Shown piece after piece: positions 34,555 to 43,204 of a stretch of DNA of 64,000 nucleotides (positions are counted from its first letter, which is position 1; each line of letters opens with the position of its first letter). The position numbers and the translations under genes are program-made. The notes beneath the pieces are model-generated. The model saw nothing but the letters and a program-made list of their open reading frames with translations, had not been told where the DNA came from and searched no databases. Origin of the DNA: CALKZN01 sp964633815 (GTDB taxonomy: Bacteria; Pseudomonadota; Gammaproteobacteria; Arenicellales; Arenicellaceae); the NCBI GenBank assembly GCA_964633815.1, contig CAZWHW010000001.1:192369-256368 (forward strand), read 5' to 3'.

Positions 34555-35139
34555 TTAAGCAAAATTAGCTGCAGCAAATTCCCAGTTAACTAATTCCCAG
34601 AAGTTTTTCAAATACTCAGGACGTGCATTGCGGTAATCAACGTAATAGGCATGTTCCCATACATCACAAGTGAATAGCGGTGTAACTCCAGCTTCAGTGA
34701 TGACTGTTTCAGCATTACTTGTGTTAACAATTTCTAATTCGCCAGCAGCATTTTTAACTAACCAAGTCCAACCAGAGCCAAAGTTGCCAACCGCAGAAGC
34801 AGTGAACTTCTCTTTGAAATCAGCAAACGAACCGAAAGCTGCATTTATTGCCGCAGCTAAGTCACCTGTTGGCTCGCCACCTGCGTTAGGTGCAAGACTG
34901 TTCCAATAGAATGTGTGATTCCAAACTTGCGCTGCATTGTTGAACACACCACCAGAAGATGACTTGACGATATCTTCCAAGCTTTTGCCTGCCAATGAAG
35001 CATCATCAGCAATAAATTTGTTCAAGTTCACGACATATGCATTGTGATGCTTGCCATAGTGAAATTCTAATGTTTCTTTGGAGATATGCGGCTCTAGCGC
35101 ATCCATTGCATATGGAAGCTGTGGTAATTCAATAGACAT
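34555..35139 (-). CDS. sodB: Superoxide dismutase (Fe type)
   Basis: Cytoplasmic dismutase that turns superoxide into oxygen and hydrogen peroxide. The 194-residue length and the ligand motifs FHYGKHHNAYV, WNHTFYWNSL and DVWEHAYYVDY give the three His and one Asp of the metal site; FNNAAQVWNHTFYW is more like the iron enzyme than MnSOD. I start at the ATG at 35139, with GAGA upstream; the longer frame adds 14 unlikely residues. It is convergent with the iron importer and shares its terminator. Iron versus manganese is inferred. Confidence 0.93.
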   Translation of the reverse strand: MSIELPQLPYAMDALEPHISKETLEFHYGKHHNAYVVNLNKFIADDASLAGKSLEDIVKSSSGGVFNNAAQVWNHTFYWNSLAPNAGGEPTGDLAAAINAAFGSFADFKEKFTASAVGNFGSGWTWLVKNAAGELEIVNTSNAETVITEAGVTPLFTCDVWEHAYYVDYRNARPEYLKNFWELVNWEFAAANFA

Positions 35140-35243
35140 AATATTTTCTCTTTGATTGGTTAAAATTTTTTTACTGCTCAAAAAATAGTGGCTAACGATA
35201 TATTTTTCAAGCTTAATACTTAATTTCAGCGTTATTAATTTTA

Positions 35244-35274
35244 ATTATACGTTTCAATGGAATAATTTTTGCAA
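35244..35274 (-). promoter_or_regulatory. Probable sodB promoter
   Basis: On the minus strand, TTGCAA (35269-35274) and a perfect TATAAT (35244-35249) lie about 105 bases before sodB, but with a long 19-base spacer. No Fur box is evident. Confidence 0.45.
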
Positions 35275-35287
35275 GCATAACAAAATT

Positions 35288-35902
35288 TTATGACACCCAG
35301 CGAAACGTTAAATTGATTCGAGGCTCTAAAACCTTACTGCTCTTTGCCACTTGGTGTTGCCATAGCGCTTGAGTTGCGCCACTCATCAACAAACAACTGC
35401 CCGAAATCAGATCTAAAGTATGCTTTTGTCGATAGTTATCTTTGCGGCGCATTTGAAAACTGCGAGTTTCACCAAAGCTAAGGGAGGCAATCACTGGCTC
35501 AACTCCCAGCTCAGGTTCATCATCGCTGTGCCAAGCCACACTGTCTTGTCCATCTCGATATAGATTACACAGTACCGAATTAAATTTGGCTGTCGTTCTA
35601 TTATGCAGATCTTGCCTTAAAGTGCTTAATTCAGTCGTCCACTCAAATGGCTTATGCAATGCCTCTGAATAGGTATATTCCTTACATTGGTCTGCATACC
35701 AAGCAGATAACCGCGGCACTTTAACATCACGACCATACATACGAATCATTCTTTCTTGCCATTGAACACTAGCCAGCAATTGTTCATACCAATGTTGTGC
35801 TTCTTGTGGTGAATAAAAGTTCGGCCAATAGAGAAGATCGGCGCCAGGCAATGTAATTTTTTGTGGGCCTAGTTCTTCTGAAGCAAACAAATCCAAGGTC
35901 AA
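35288..35902 (-). CDS. AlkB-like 2-oxoglutarate/Fe(II) oxygenase
   Basis: Dioxygenase of 204 residues of the AlkB superfamily, likely to reverse alkylation damage in DNA or RNA. The HxD iron pair is in VAWHSDDEPELG, the downstream His and Arg are in LWQHQVAKSSKVLEPRINLTFRW (His, then R.N.TFR), and YGRDVKVPRLSAWYAD is the nucleotide-recognition lid region. The start is TTG at 35902: GAGGAG lies six bases upstream and no ATG exists before the domain. It lies about 30 bases after the visC-like gene's start. Substrate is not certain. Confidence 0.85.
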   Translation of the reverse strand: MTLDLFASEELGPQKITLPGADLLYWPNFYSPQEAQHWYEQLLASVQWQERMIRMYGRDVKVPRLSAWYADQCKEYTYSEALHKPFEWTTELSTLRQDLHNRTTAKFNSVLCNLYRDGQDSVAWHSDDEPELGVEPVIASLSFGETRSFQMRRKDNYRQKHTLDLISGSCLLMSGATQALWQHQVAKSSKVLEPRINLTFRWVS

Positions 35903-35933
35903 ACTAAGCTCCTCACTACAGCATAATAAAACA

Positions 35934-37142
35934 CTATTTGCCTAACACTTGCTGAGCAAATGCTGACTTAAGCATTGCTTGTTGATCGACAAAGTTTAGA
36001 CCCACTCGGCGCAAGCTTTGTAGCAATGGATTATTCGTCCTAAACAAAGTATCTAAACCTGTGAGAAAACTGTCCATACGATAATTATCGAGTTTTCGAG
36101 CGCGTTCATACTGCCGAAAAGCACGTTTCAACTTCTTATCGCTAGCATTCATGTTCGCTATTTCCAGTAATATCTTACTAACATCTGCCAAGCCTAAATT
36201 TGCTCCTTGTCCAGCCATTGGATGAATGCCATGCGCAGCATCACCAAGCAATATAATTGAATCTTTCACATACTGTTCAATCCTGACACTACGTAGCGGA
36301 AAAGCAAACCGTTTGGAACATAGTTCCACTGCACCTAATCTGGATTGCAAAGTGCTTTGCAATCGCTTGGTAAAATCTTGCTCAGATAAGTTTAAAAGGG
36401 TTTCTGCTTGAGAGTTTTCTGCGCTCCAAACGATCGAACACTCACCATTACTAAGCGGCAATAAGGCAATAGAACCCGAAGATAAATAACGTTGCCATGC
36501 AGTATATTGATGACTTTTCTGTGTTCTTATTTTAGCCACAACACCTTGTTGATGATAATCATGCGAGCTAGCAAGAATATCTGCTTGCGCTCGGATCTGC
36601 GAATTCACTCCATCGGCAGCAAATAGCCATGAGGCCGACAAATTGAGCATTTTTTCTTGATTGATGATGTCTACTTGAACAGTCGCTTCTAACTGCTTAA
36701 CAGATCCTACCTGGGACTCATAAAAGCATTCAATCTTATTTCGTTTCTCGCTTTGCAGCAATTTTTCTTGTAAATACAAATTCAAGGCATTGTGATCAAC
36801 AATCCAACCCAGACAATCCTCATGATAATCAGTTGCATCAAAAGAAAGTTGGCTATCACTGTTTTCATCCCAGACCAGCATTTTCCCATAAGCACATTGC
36901 TGCGTATGTTCAAGCTGTTGCCAAACCCCAAGTTCAACCAACAGCTGCTGACTAGGCAAACCCAGTGCGGTAGCGCGAATATTGTCTTGTAAAGGTTCTT
37001 TTGCAATAGTAGTTTTTTCTATCAATGCCACGTGCCAACCTTTTTGCTCGGCTAAACCTAGCGCTAGCGTCGCGCCAATCACACCTGCACCTACAACAAT
37101 GGCGTCATACTGCTGAACAGTTGGCTGATTTGACTTAACCAT
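35934..37142 (-). CDS. UbiH/VisC-family FAD-dependent monooxygenase (ubiquinone synthesis)
   Basis: Flavoprotein hydroxylase of 402 residues, one of two ubiquinone ring hydroxylases side by side here. The FAD/NAD motif VVGAGVIGATLALGLA is at the N-terminus, and the second FAD motif IILLGDAAHGIHPMAGQGAN is near residue 285. Its position directly after ubiH matches visC (ubiI), so C5 hydroxylation is the best guess. The start overlaps the ubiH stop by eight bases, implying coupling. Confidence 0.9.
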   Translation of the reverse strand: MVKSNQPTVQQYDAIVVGAGVIGATLALGLAEQKGWHVALIEKTTIAKEPLQDNIRATALGLPSQQLLVELGVWQQLEHTQQCAYGKMLVWDENSDSQLSFDATDYHEDCLGWIVDHNALNLYLQEKLLQSEKRNKIECFYESQVGSVKQLEATVQVDIINQEKMLNLSASWLFAADGVNSQIRAQADILASSHDYHQQGVVAKIRTQKSHQYTAWQRYLSSGSIALLPLSNGECSIVWSAENSQAETLLNLSEQDFTKRLQSTLQSRLGAVELCSKRFAFPLRSVRIEQYVKDSIILLGDAAHGIHPMAGQGANLGLADVSKILLEIANMNASDKKLKRAFRQYERARKLDNYRMDSFLTGLDTLFRTNNPLLQSLRRVGLNFVDQQAMLKSAFAQQVLGK

Positions 37143-38466
37143 TGTTAAATTGCGTTCCTTCTGTCTGAACGATTGATCCAGATTCAGGCTCTAATGATCT
37201 ACCTGTCATTAATTTAAATTGTTGTCCCGTAACTCCCATTAGCTTACGCATTAAATCACGTTTAAATTGCGGATGAGAATCTAAAGCCAACAAACCGAAG
37301 GTGCGAAAGAGCGCAAGCGGCACTGAAGAATTTGAAAAAGTTTTGACTAACTTGTCTGTGAAGCCAGCAGTGCGATTAATATCATGTTCGCGTTGGCTTT
37401 GATATCGCAGCAATGCATCGACCTCGCCTAAATCCTTTTTTTGATAGAATTGTTCTGCAATGATTTCAGCTAAACAGGCAACATCACGCAAACCCAAATT
37501 AAAACCTTGGCCTGCAATTGGGTGCAAACTATGTGCAGCATTACCAATCAAGGCAACTCTTCCACTGACAATCTGCGATCTTGCAGATGAACTCATCGGA
37601 TAAAATGCACGACGACTCACTTTACAAAAACGGCCCGCCCTGAAACCAAAACGATTTTGCAAAGCCGATAAAAATTCATCATCACCACAATTCATTCTAT
37701 TTTCTTGGTCTTGTGGTGAAACTGTCCAAACCAGCTTAAACTCCCTTTCTCTAAGCGGTAATAAAGCAACTGGCCCAGTATCGGTGAAACGTTCATACGC
37801 CGTATTTAGATGCATTTTATCCACTTCAACATTAGCTAAGATTGCAACTTGCTCATAATCAGTTCCACTTGCGGGCAAGCCCATTTGCTCGGCTATACCA
37901 GAAAGACCACCATCAGCCAATACAGCTAGCGATGTTGTAACTTGACTGATTTTTTCTTTTTGTTGCACATTGAGTAGCACACTGTCGTCTTGATGTTGCA
38001 CACTCTTTACGGCACTTTGGTCTAGAACATCAATATTCGCTGCGAAATCGCCTCGGACAATATACTGATTCAATTTTTCGCCTAACAATGGCGCCGGTAT
38101 AACCTTGCCTAAATCGGCTTCACCAATTTCAGCAGCAGTCATTCTTAACATACCTAAATGCCCTTTATCAGACACGTGAATTTTTTCAATACACGTTAGG
38201 CTATTGACATCTGCATCAGATAAGACACTTATATTTTGCAAGACTTTAATTGAAGCAAACGATAATGCGATTGCTCGATCATCAAAACTAGGTGAATATT
38301 TCTCAGATGTTTTCAGTTTTAATGAATTATTGATTGCTGATTTAGCATATTCAATGATCAAGATATTGACTGGCAAACTACTTAACGCAGCAGCCATTGA
38401 CAAACCAGCCAAGCCCCCACCAATAATGACAACATCACTTGATTGCGTTTCAGGCTGAATGGACAT
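37135..38466 (-). CDS. ubiH: 2-octaprenyl-6-methoxyphenol hydroxylase-type monooxygenase
   Basis: FAD-dependent hydroxylase of 443 residues in the ubiquinone pathway. The N-terminal motif is VVIIGGGLAGLSMAAALSSL, and the second FAD motif reads VALIGNAAHSLHPIAGQGFN, with Asn where Asp is more common (GDAAH). A C-terminal extension of some 30 residues beyond the usual end (GSIVQTEGTQFNNG) is variable. It lies between pepP and the visC-like gene, the standard pepP-ubiH-visC order. Confidence 0.9.
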   Translation of the reverse strand: MSIQPETQSSDVVIIGGGLAGLSMAAALSSLPVNILIIEYAKSAINNSLKLKTSEKYSPSFDDRAIALSFASIKVLQNISVLSDADVNSLTCIEKIHVSDKGHLGMLRMTAAEIGEADLGKVIPAPLLGEKLNQYIVRGDFAANIDVLDQSAVKSVQHQDDSVLLNVQQKEKISQVTTSLAVLADGGLSGIAEQMGLPASGTDYEQVAILANVEVDKMHLNTAYERFTDTGPVALLPLREREFKLVWTVSPQDQENRMNCGDDEFLSALQNRFGFRAGRFCKVSRRAFYPMSSSARSQIVSGRVALIGNAAHSLHPIAGQGFNLGLRDVACLAEIIAEQFYQKKDLGEVDALLRYQSQREHDINRTAGFTDKLVKTFSNSSVPLALFRTFGLLALDSHPQFKRDLMRKLMGVTGQQFKLMTGRSLEPESGSIVQTEGTQFNNG

Positions 38467-38483
38467 TACTATGTTTAGTTAAC

Positions 38484-39797
38484 TTAAGATGACATTAGAT
38501 GTTCTATATCATCTATGGCTGTTGGCACAGCATTTGTTAACACTTCATGTCCCGACTTTTTAATCAACACATCATCTTCAATGCGAATGCCTATATCATG
38601 CCAGCGCGAATCGACATTAGGATTTTTGCCAACATAGATACCTGGCTCCACTGTAAAAACCATGCCTGGTTCTAACACTCGCCATTGCTGTTCAATTTGA
38701 TAATCACCCACATCATGTACGTCCATACCTAGCCAATGGCCAGTGCGATGCATATAAAAATCTCGATAGGCGTTCGTCTCTATCAATTCCTTCAATTCGC
38801 CTTGTAATAAGCCAACATCAATCAATCCTTCGGTAATCACAGCAACCGCATTATCATGGAACTCATTCCAATGAGCTTCTGGCGCACATGCATCAAAAGC
38901 AGATTTTTGCGCCGCCAAGACAATTTCATACAACGCTTTTTGTTCACCACTGAACTTGCCATTCACTGGAAAGGTGCGGCTAATATCAGACGCATAGCAA
39001 TCAAGCTCAGCGCCAGCATCAATCAATAATAAATCACCATCGTTCAAGAGAGCATTGTTATCAATATAATGCAAAATACAGCTGTTTTCGCCACCTGCCA
39101 CAATCGAAGGATAGGCATTATACGTACTGCCGCCTTGGCGAAAAATATACTCCATTTCGGCCTGTACTTGTTGTTCTGTCATGCCTGGCTGACAGCTTTG
39201 CATTGCTCGTATGTGACCTTGCGCTGAAATTTTGCCTGCTCTACGCATAATGGTTAATTCATCTTTGGTTTTAATCAAGCGCTGCTCATGCAATAAATAG
39301 CTTAAATCCACCATTTCATGGGGGGCATTTACACCCCGACGAGAACGCAATTTGACATCATTCATCCATTGCATGACTTTTGCATCAAAATCATTATAAC
39401 GACCTAAGCTAGCAAAAATCTTAGCTTGATCTTCCAACAGCCTTGGCAAAATATCGTCAAGGTCTTCTATTGGAAAGGCATCATCAGCACCGAAATTCTC
39501 TACTGCTCCTTTTAAACCTGCTCTTCTGCCGTACCATAGTTCTTTATCAGGATCTCTCTCACGACAAAACAGAATATATTCACCCGCTGCACGCCCAGGG
39601 CACAATACCGCGACGGCTTCAGGTTCGTTAAAACCTGTTAGATAATAAAAGTCACTATCGGGTCTATATTGAAATTCCACGTCACCATTTCTTAATCGCA
39701 TTGGTGCGGTGGGAATGACAGCAACACCACCGCCCATGCTTTGCATTAGGTGTTTGCGCCGTTGCTGAAAACCATCAATATTAAATGCCTGATTCAT
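38484..39797 (-). CDS. pepP: Xaa-Pro aminopeptidase PepP
   Basis: Metallopeptidase of 437 residues that removes an N-terminal residue before proline. The N-terminal aminopeptidase-P domain holds residues 1-175; the C-terminal creatinase-fold domain carries the dinuclear metal ligands: Asp in LLIDAGAELDCYASDISRTF, His in HRTGHWLGMDVHDVG, and Glu in FTVEPGIYVG and IRIEDDVLIK. It sits between ygfB and ubiH as in E. coli. Confidence 0.96.
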   Translation of the reverse strand: MNQAFNIDGFQQRRKHLMQSMGGGVAVIPTAPMRLRNGDVEFQYRPDSDFYYLTGFNEPEAVAVLCPGRAAGEYILFCRERDPDKELWYGRRAGLKGAVENFGADDAFPIEDLDDILPRLLEDQAKIFASLGRYNDFDAKVMQWMNDVKLRSRRGVNAPHEMVDLSYLLHEQRLIKTKDELTIMRRAGKISAQGHIRAMQSCQPGMTEQQVQAEMEYIFRQGGSTYNAYPSIVAGGENSCILHYIDNNALLNDGDLLLIDAGAELDCYASDISRTFPVNGKFSGEQKALYEIVLAAQKSAFDACAPEAHWNEFHDNAVAVITEGLIDVGLLQGELKELIETNAYRDFYMHRTGHWLGMDVHDVGDYQIEQQWRVLEPGMVFTVEPGIYVGKNPNVDSRWHDIGIRIEDDVLIKKSGHEVLTNAVPTAIDDIEHLMSS

Positions 39798-39820
39798 AAA
39801 CTTAAACTTAACTCACTTTC

Positions 39821-40387
39821 TTATTGTAAAGGGGCTGATTCTTGTTGTTCAGAGCGCAACCTGACAATAAATTCAAAAACCAGCTGCGTTCCCACTTTGA
39901 CATATTCCTCTAGTTCAGCCAATGCCCATTCATCTTCCTCGCTTGCTTCTTCTTGCGGAGCAGCTTCTGAAATTGCCAAAATATCACGAGCTATTTCTGG
40001 ACCATCTTCTGGAAGTTGATCAATAGACACCGTTTCATGTTGCAACAACCCAAGCAAATAACCTCGGCACCAATCTGCCAAGCTTTCGGTGCGAACTGAC
40101 AACTTAGCCTCTGATTCAACCAACATTAATTGGAAGCTATCATCATTTTCCAATAAAGTCCCACTGGTTTCTCTATACAACTCATTCAACAAATCTTGTA
40201 ATGGCTGTTGTCCTTTTACATCAGTATTTTCACCAACCAATAATCGAATTAAATCGGGTTGCTTGGAAGTAAACATATGATTAGCAATACTACCGACTAT
40301 CATGCCATGTACTTCAGAGCTTGGTTGAAATAAACCAGCCAAATTCAAACTAGCTTCAAGTTGTTGATGTTGATCTATTAGATTCAT
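39821..40387 (-). CDS. UPF0149 family protein YgfB
   Basis: Conserved 188-residue protein of the UPF0149/YgfB family, with the family-type pattern of an N-terminal helical half (LEASLNLAGLFQPSSEVHGM) and a negatively charged, helical C-terminal half (SEAAPQEEASEEDEWALAE). In related bacteria it is known from the pepP-ubiH-visC neighbourhood, as here, but its role is not well defined. It is the first gene of this minus-strand run and is divergent from the zapB-like gene. Confidence 0.85.
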   Translation of the reverse strand: MNLIDQHQQLEASLNLAGLFQPSSEVHGMIVGSIANHMFTSKQPDLIRLLVGENTDVKGQQPLQDLLNELYRETSGTLLENDDSFQLMLVESEAKLSVRTESLADWCRGYLLGLLQHETVSIDQLPEDGPEIARDILAISEAAPQEEASEEDEWALAELEEYVKVGTQLVFEFIVRLRSEQQESAPLQ

Positions 40388-40495
40388 TGATTGAAGTTCT
40401 CTTTAAACTAATTAATAGCGCCTATCATAACATTTTAGTCATTTTGAAAACGTCGAAGCCTAAAATTTTAAAGAAATTATGGCATAAATGGCTTT

Positions 40496-40574
40496 CACTC
40501 TCAGTTAGGCATTGACCCAGAGAGTGTCTATGCAATATATTGATGTTTAGTCTTAAACCTCAGATATTGCATAG
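40496..40574. repeat. Two adjacent intergenic hairpins before the zapB-like gene
   Basis: Hairpin one: CACTCTC (40496-40502) with GAGAGTG (40520-40526). Hairpin two: CTATGCAATAT (40528-40538) with ATATTGCATAG (40564-40574), an 11-bp perfect stem, with an inner GTTTA/TAAAC stem. The two are separated by one base. They lie 27 to 105 bases before the zapB-like start and could be a structured leader, a regulatory site or a small dispersed element. Confidence 0.6.
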
Positions 40575-40600
40575 ATTATTGGATTTAAGAGATTGAAATT

Positions 40601-40798
40601 ATGAGCATTACAGCATTAGAAGAAAAAATTGATGGCCTGATAAGTGAAGTTCGGCGCCTCAAACATGAAAATATCGCTTTGCGGGATAGCCAAGATTCTT
40701 TACTTAATGAGCGTTCTAACTTACAAGAAAAAAACAAGTTGGCTCGATCTCGCTTAGAAAGCATAGTCAAACGTTTAAAAATCATTGACGAACAATAA
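40601..40798 (+). CDS. ZapB-like small coiled-coil protein (TIGR02449 type)
   Basis: A 65-residue protein that is almost all coiled coil (ALEEKIDGLISEVRRLKHEN and on), matching the small ZapB-like family usually found directly before zapA. ZapB-like proteins help condense the FtsZ ring through ZapA, so a division role is likely but inferred from position. It lies 19 bases upstream of zapA and probably shares a transcript. Confidence 0.8.
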   Translation: MSITALEEKIDGLISEVRRLKHENIALRDSQDSLLNERSNLQEKNKLARSRLESIVKRLKIIDEQ

Positions 40799-40817
40799 TT
40801 AAACTAGCGAAAATTTG

Positions 40818-41123
40818 ATGAAAACAACTAGAGAAAGTGTCAAAGTCCAAGTTATGGGCAAAGATTTTTCCGTCGCTTGCGCACCTGATGAAAAAGCTAC
40901 TTTATTAGCTGCCACACGATTTTTAGATGAACAAATCGAATTGATACAAAGCCAAGGAAAAATTGTTGGCAATGAGCGAATTGCCATTATGGTTGCCATC
41001 AATCTTGCTAGCGAATTGCTTGAGGCGAGAAAGACACAATCTTCTAATGAACAAATTAATGATGAAATACAACTGCTCAGCGATAAAATTGATCGCGTCA
41101 TGGATAATACTAACGCAGCATAA
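40818..41123 (+). CDS. zapA: Cell division protein ZapA
   Basis: FtsZ-ring stabiliser of 101 residues. The N-terminal globular domain starts VKVQVMGKDFSVACAPDEK, and a long helix follows (ERIAIMVAINLASELLEARK) for dimer and tetramer formation. I start at the ATG at 40818; a TTG one codon earlier is not preferred. The gene order zapB-like, zapA, 6S RNA, ygfA is the classic gammaproteobacterial arrangement. Confidence 0.93.
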   Translation: MKTTRESVKVQVMGKDFSVACAPDEKATLLAATRFLDEQIELIQSQGKIVGNERIAIMVAINLASELLEARKTQSSNEQINDEIQLLSDKIDRVMDNTNAA

Positions 41124-41199
41124 AGTCTAAATTAGACTATAATGAATTCATCACAGATCTGTCACTATTACTAAATATACTCTAAAATTAGTCTGCAAG

Positions 41200-41390
41200 G
41201 TTTGTGCGAACCTGCGTTGTTTGTTTTGTTTCTAAATCCCTTAGAACCTAATATATTTTTTCGGGTATCAGACTGGAAATTGTTGTGTGCAGTCCTTGGT
41301 GTCAGCACCTGATAGGAACACGAGATACCCACTTGAACCCTTGGTTCAAGGCACCGAAACAGGACGGCAAAGGCGGGTTCGCATCTCTTG
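41200..41390 (+). ncRNA. ssrS: 6S RNA
   Basis: RNA that binds sigma-70 RNA polymerase in stationary phase by mimicking an open promoter. Location between zapA and ygfA is diagnostic. A closing stem TGCGAACCTGC (41205-41215) pairs with GCGGGTTCGCA (41373-41383), and the conserved CTTGAACCCTTGGTTCAAG hairpin and CCCTTAGAACCTAATAT segment match E. coli 6S RNA. Ends are approximate by several bases. Confidence 0.9.
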
Positions 41391-41401
41391 ATACCAAATT
41401 T

Positions 41402-42049
41402 ATGGCGAACTCGGAACCACAAATTTCAGCAAAAAAATTAAAGCTACGGAAGCAATTACGAGCTAAGCGTAATCAAGCTGCTCAAACGCTCGAAAATCCA
41501 GCTCAGCAAGCATTAACATCTCAACTTAAACAACTTCGTTCATACATAACGGCTAAAAAAATTGCCATCTACTCACCCATTGGTAGTGAATTCCCTACTA
41601 TATCAATCATTTCAGATACACACTCTTTAAACAAAGAGATTTACATTCCACGCATTACTTCTAGCCAAGACCATACAATGCAATTTTGTTTGTTACGCCG
41701 CGATGGCCAAGGCAACATACAATCCAAACTACAGAAAAATATTTATAATATTACTGAGCCACAAGATTTATCGGAGACTATTGCTATCGAAGCGCAAGCT
41801 CTAGATATTATTTTTATGCCGTTATTAGGGTTTAATAAAAAAGGGGATCGTTTGGGAATGGGTGGCGGCTATTATGATCGCGCTCTAGAATTTAAAAATC
41901 ATGACTCATCAAACCCAAAACCTTATCTCATTGGATTAGCTTATGAGACCCAACTAAGTCATGATTTAATCCCTCAAGCGTGGGACATTAAACTAGATGC
42001 TGTGATCACTGAAAGGCAAATTTATCATTTCAATTCTGCATTACTTTAA
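41402..42049 (+). CDS. 5-formyltetrahydrofolate cyclo-ligase
   Basis: Enzyme (YgfA/MTHFS) that converts 5-formyl-THF to 5,10-methenyl-THF using ATP. The 215-residue product has the basic N-terminal motif LKLRKQLRAKRN and the family signature LGMGGGYYDRALEF near residue 155. I start at the ATG at 41402; a longer frame back to 41285 runs through the 6S RNA gene and is not coding. It follows 6S RNA, as in most gammaproteobacteria. Confidence 0.93.
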   Translation: MANSEPQISAKKLKLRKQLRAKRNQAAQTLENPAQQALTSQLKQLRSYITAKKIAIYSPIGSEFPTISIISDTHSLNKEIYIPRITSSQDHTMQFCLLRRDGQGNIQSKLQKNIYNITEPQDLSETIAIEAQALDIIFMPLLGFNKKGDRLGMGGGYYDRALEFKNHDSSNPKPYLIGLAYETQLSHDLIPQAWDIKLDAVITERQIYHFNSALL

Positions 42050-42069
42050 GAGCGACATACACGTATAAT
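42041..42069 (+). promoter_or_regulatory. Possible promoter of the cyclophilin gene
   Basis: A perfect TATAAT (42064-42069) lies 38 bases before the start, but the -35 TTACTT 17 bases upstream is poor. It overlaps the end of the cyclo-ligase gene. Confidence 0.35.
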
Positions 42070-42107
42070 CACCTACAATTAATTTTTCCATAGATCACTT
42101 AAACAGC

Positions 42108-42608
42108 ATGACTGACACAATTACCATTCAAACAAATTTTGGCGACATCACTGTGGCGCTAGATACTGAGAAAGCACCGCAAACTGTAGAAAATTTCATG
42201 ACATATATCGAATCAGGTTTTTATGAAAAAACCTTATTCCATAGAATTATTCCAAACTTCATGATTCAAGGAGGTGGATTTGACACAAACTTCAATCAAA
42301 AACCTGCGAACAACCGTGTTGAAAATGAAGCCGATAATGGCCTTGAAAATACTATTGGAACAATTGCGATGGCTCGCACTTCAGACCCACATTCAGCCAG
42401 CTCACAATTTTTTATAAACACTGCGGATAATGACTTTTTGAATTACCAATCTCGTTCGACGCAAGGCTGGGGCTATTGTGTATTTGGTAAAGTCACTGAA
42501 GGCATGGAGGTTGTGGATAAAATTTCTGCTGTCAATACTAGTTCTCGCATGGGACACCAAGATGTACCCACTGAAGAAGTACTTATCGAAAATATAATAA
42601 AAAATTAA
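42108..42608 (+). CDS. ppiB: Cytoplasmic peptidyl-prolyl cis-trans isomerase (cyclophilin, PpiB type)
   Basis: Cyclophilin of 166 residues that speeds proline isomerisation in folding proteins. The active-site segment FHRIIPNFMIQGGGF (catalytic Arg near residue 46) and MARTSDPHSASSQFFINTAD are classic. There is no signal peptide, so it is cytoplasmic. It follows ygfA and ends at a strong terminator. Confidence 0.96.
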   Translation: MTDTITIQTNFGDITVALDTEKAPQTVENFMTYIESGFYEKTLFHRIIPNFMIQGGGFDTNFNQKPANNRVENEADNGLENTIGTIAMARTSDPHSASSQFFINTADNDFLNYQSRSTQGWGYCVFGKVTEGMEVVDKISAVNTSSRMGHQDVPTEEVLIENIIKN

Positions 42609-42620
42609 ACGCTTTAAATA

Positions 42621-42648
42621 AAAAGCCTCGCATATAGCGAGGCTTTTT
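42621..42648. terminator. Bidirectional terminator between ppiB and the HHH protein
   Basis: AAAAGCCTCGC, loop ATATA, GCGAGGCTTTTT: a 7-bp GC-rich core extended by A-T pairs. It serves ppiB on the plus strand and the convergent minus-strand gene. Confidence 0.9.
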
Positions 42649-42672
42649 ATTTGAAACAAATGACTATAAAAT

Positions 42673-43191
42673 TTAATAGTCCATCTCGCCTTTATCAACG
42701 CGTTTAGAGAATTCTGTTTCTTTACCTTCCGCTAATTCTTTAGCTTGAGACACCCACTCTTCTCTATCAATACGACCTGGAAATGAAATATATTTATCAA
42801 CCCAAGCGATATTATCGCGGCTGAATTCGGCAATTTGCTTAAACTGATAGATTCCTAGGCCATTTAAAGTCTTCTCGATCACTGGACCGATACCTTTAAT
42901 ACGTTTAAGTTCATCAGCATCAGCAGGCCGTTCGCTAAAACCAGCAGGTTGCCAATCATCTTCAACCATCAGCTCCTCTGTATCCGCAACTACATTTGCA
43001 GCTGGTGCAGAAACTTCTTCGACCACCTCCGCAGTAGAACCTGCCGTAGCTGCAGCCGCAACGCTAGTATCTTGTTCTACCGTCTTTTCACCACTGCAAC
43101 GACAACGACCACAGAGCCACCAACCAACAAGCAAGCCTAAAATAAAAGCTGCAAGAATCCATGCCCAAGTTTGAAAAAATAAATACCACAT
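42673..43191 (-). CDS. Membrane-anchored helix-hairpin-helix domain protein
   Basis: Protein of 172 residues. A single N-terminal membrane helix (MWYLFFQTWAWILAAFILGL) is followed by cysteines in CGRCRC, an acidic Ala/Glu/Thr linker (about 35-85), and a C-terminal helix-hairpin-helix-like domain (ELKRIKGIGPVIEKTLNGLG; FPGRIDREEWVSQAKELAEG) common in predicted DNA/RNA-binding proteins of the nuclease-like HHH group. The start is the ATG at 43191, with GGAG upstream; the longer frame overlaps the next gene. It is 13 bases after the OmpA/BON gene and probably co-transcribed. Confidence 0.78.
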   Translation of the reverse strand: MWYLFFQTWAWILAAFILGLLVGWWLCGRCRCSGEKTVEQDTSVAAAATAGSTAEVVEEVSAPAANVVADTEELMVEDDWQPAGFSERPADADELKRIKGIGPVIEKTLNGLGIYQFKQIAEFSRDNIAWVDKYISFPGRIDREEWVSQAKELAEGKETEFSKRVDKGEMDY

Positions 43192-43204
43192 AATTTGTTC
43201 TCCG

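Noticed and set aside
41285..41401. N-terminal extension of the formyl-THF cyclo-ligase frame
   Set aside because: It lies inside 6S RNA; the family motif pattern begins after the ATG at 41402.
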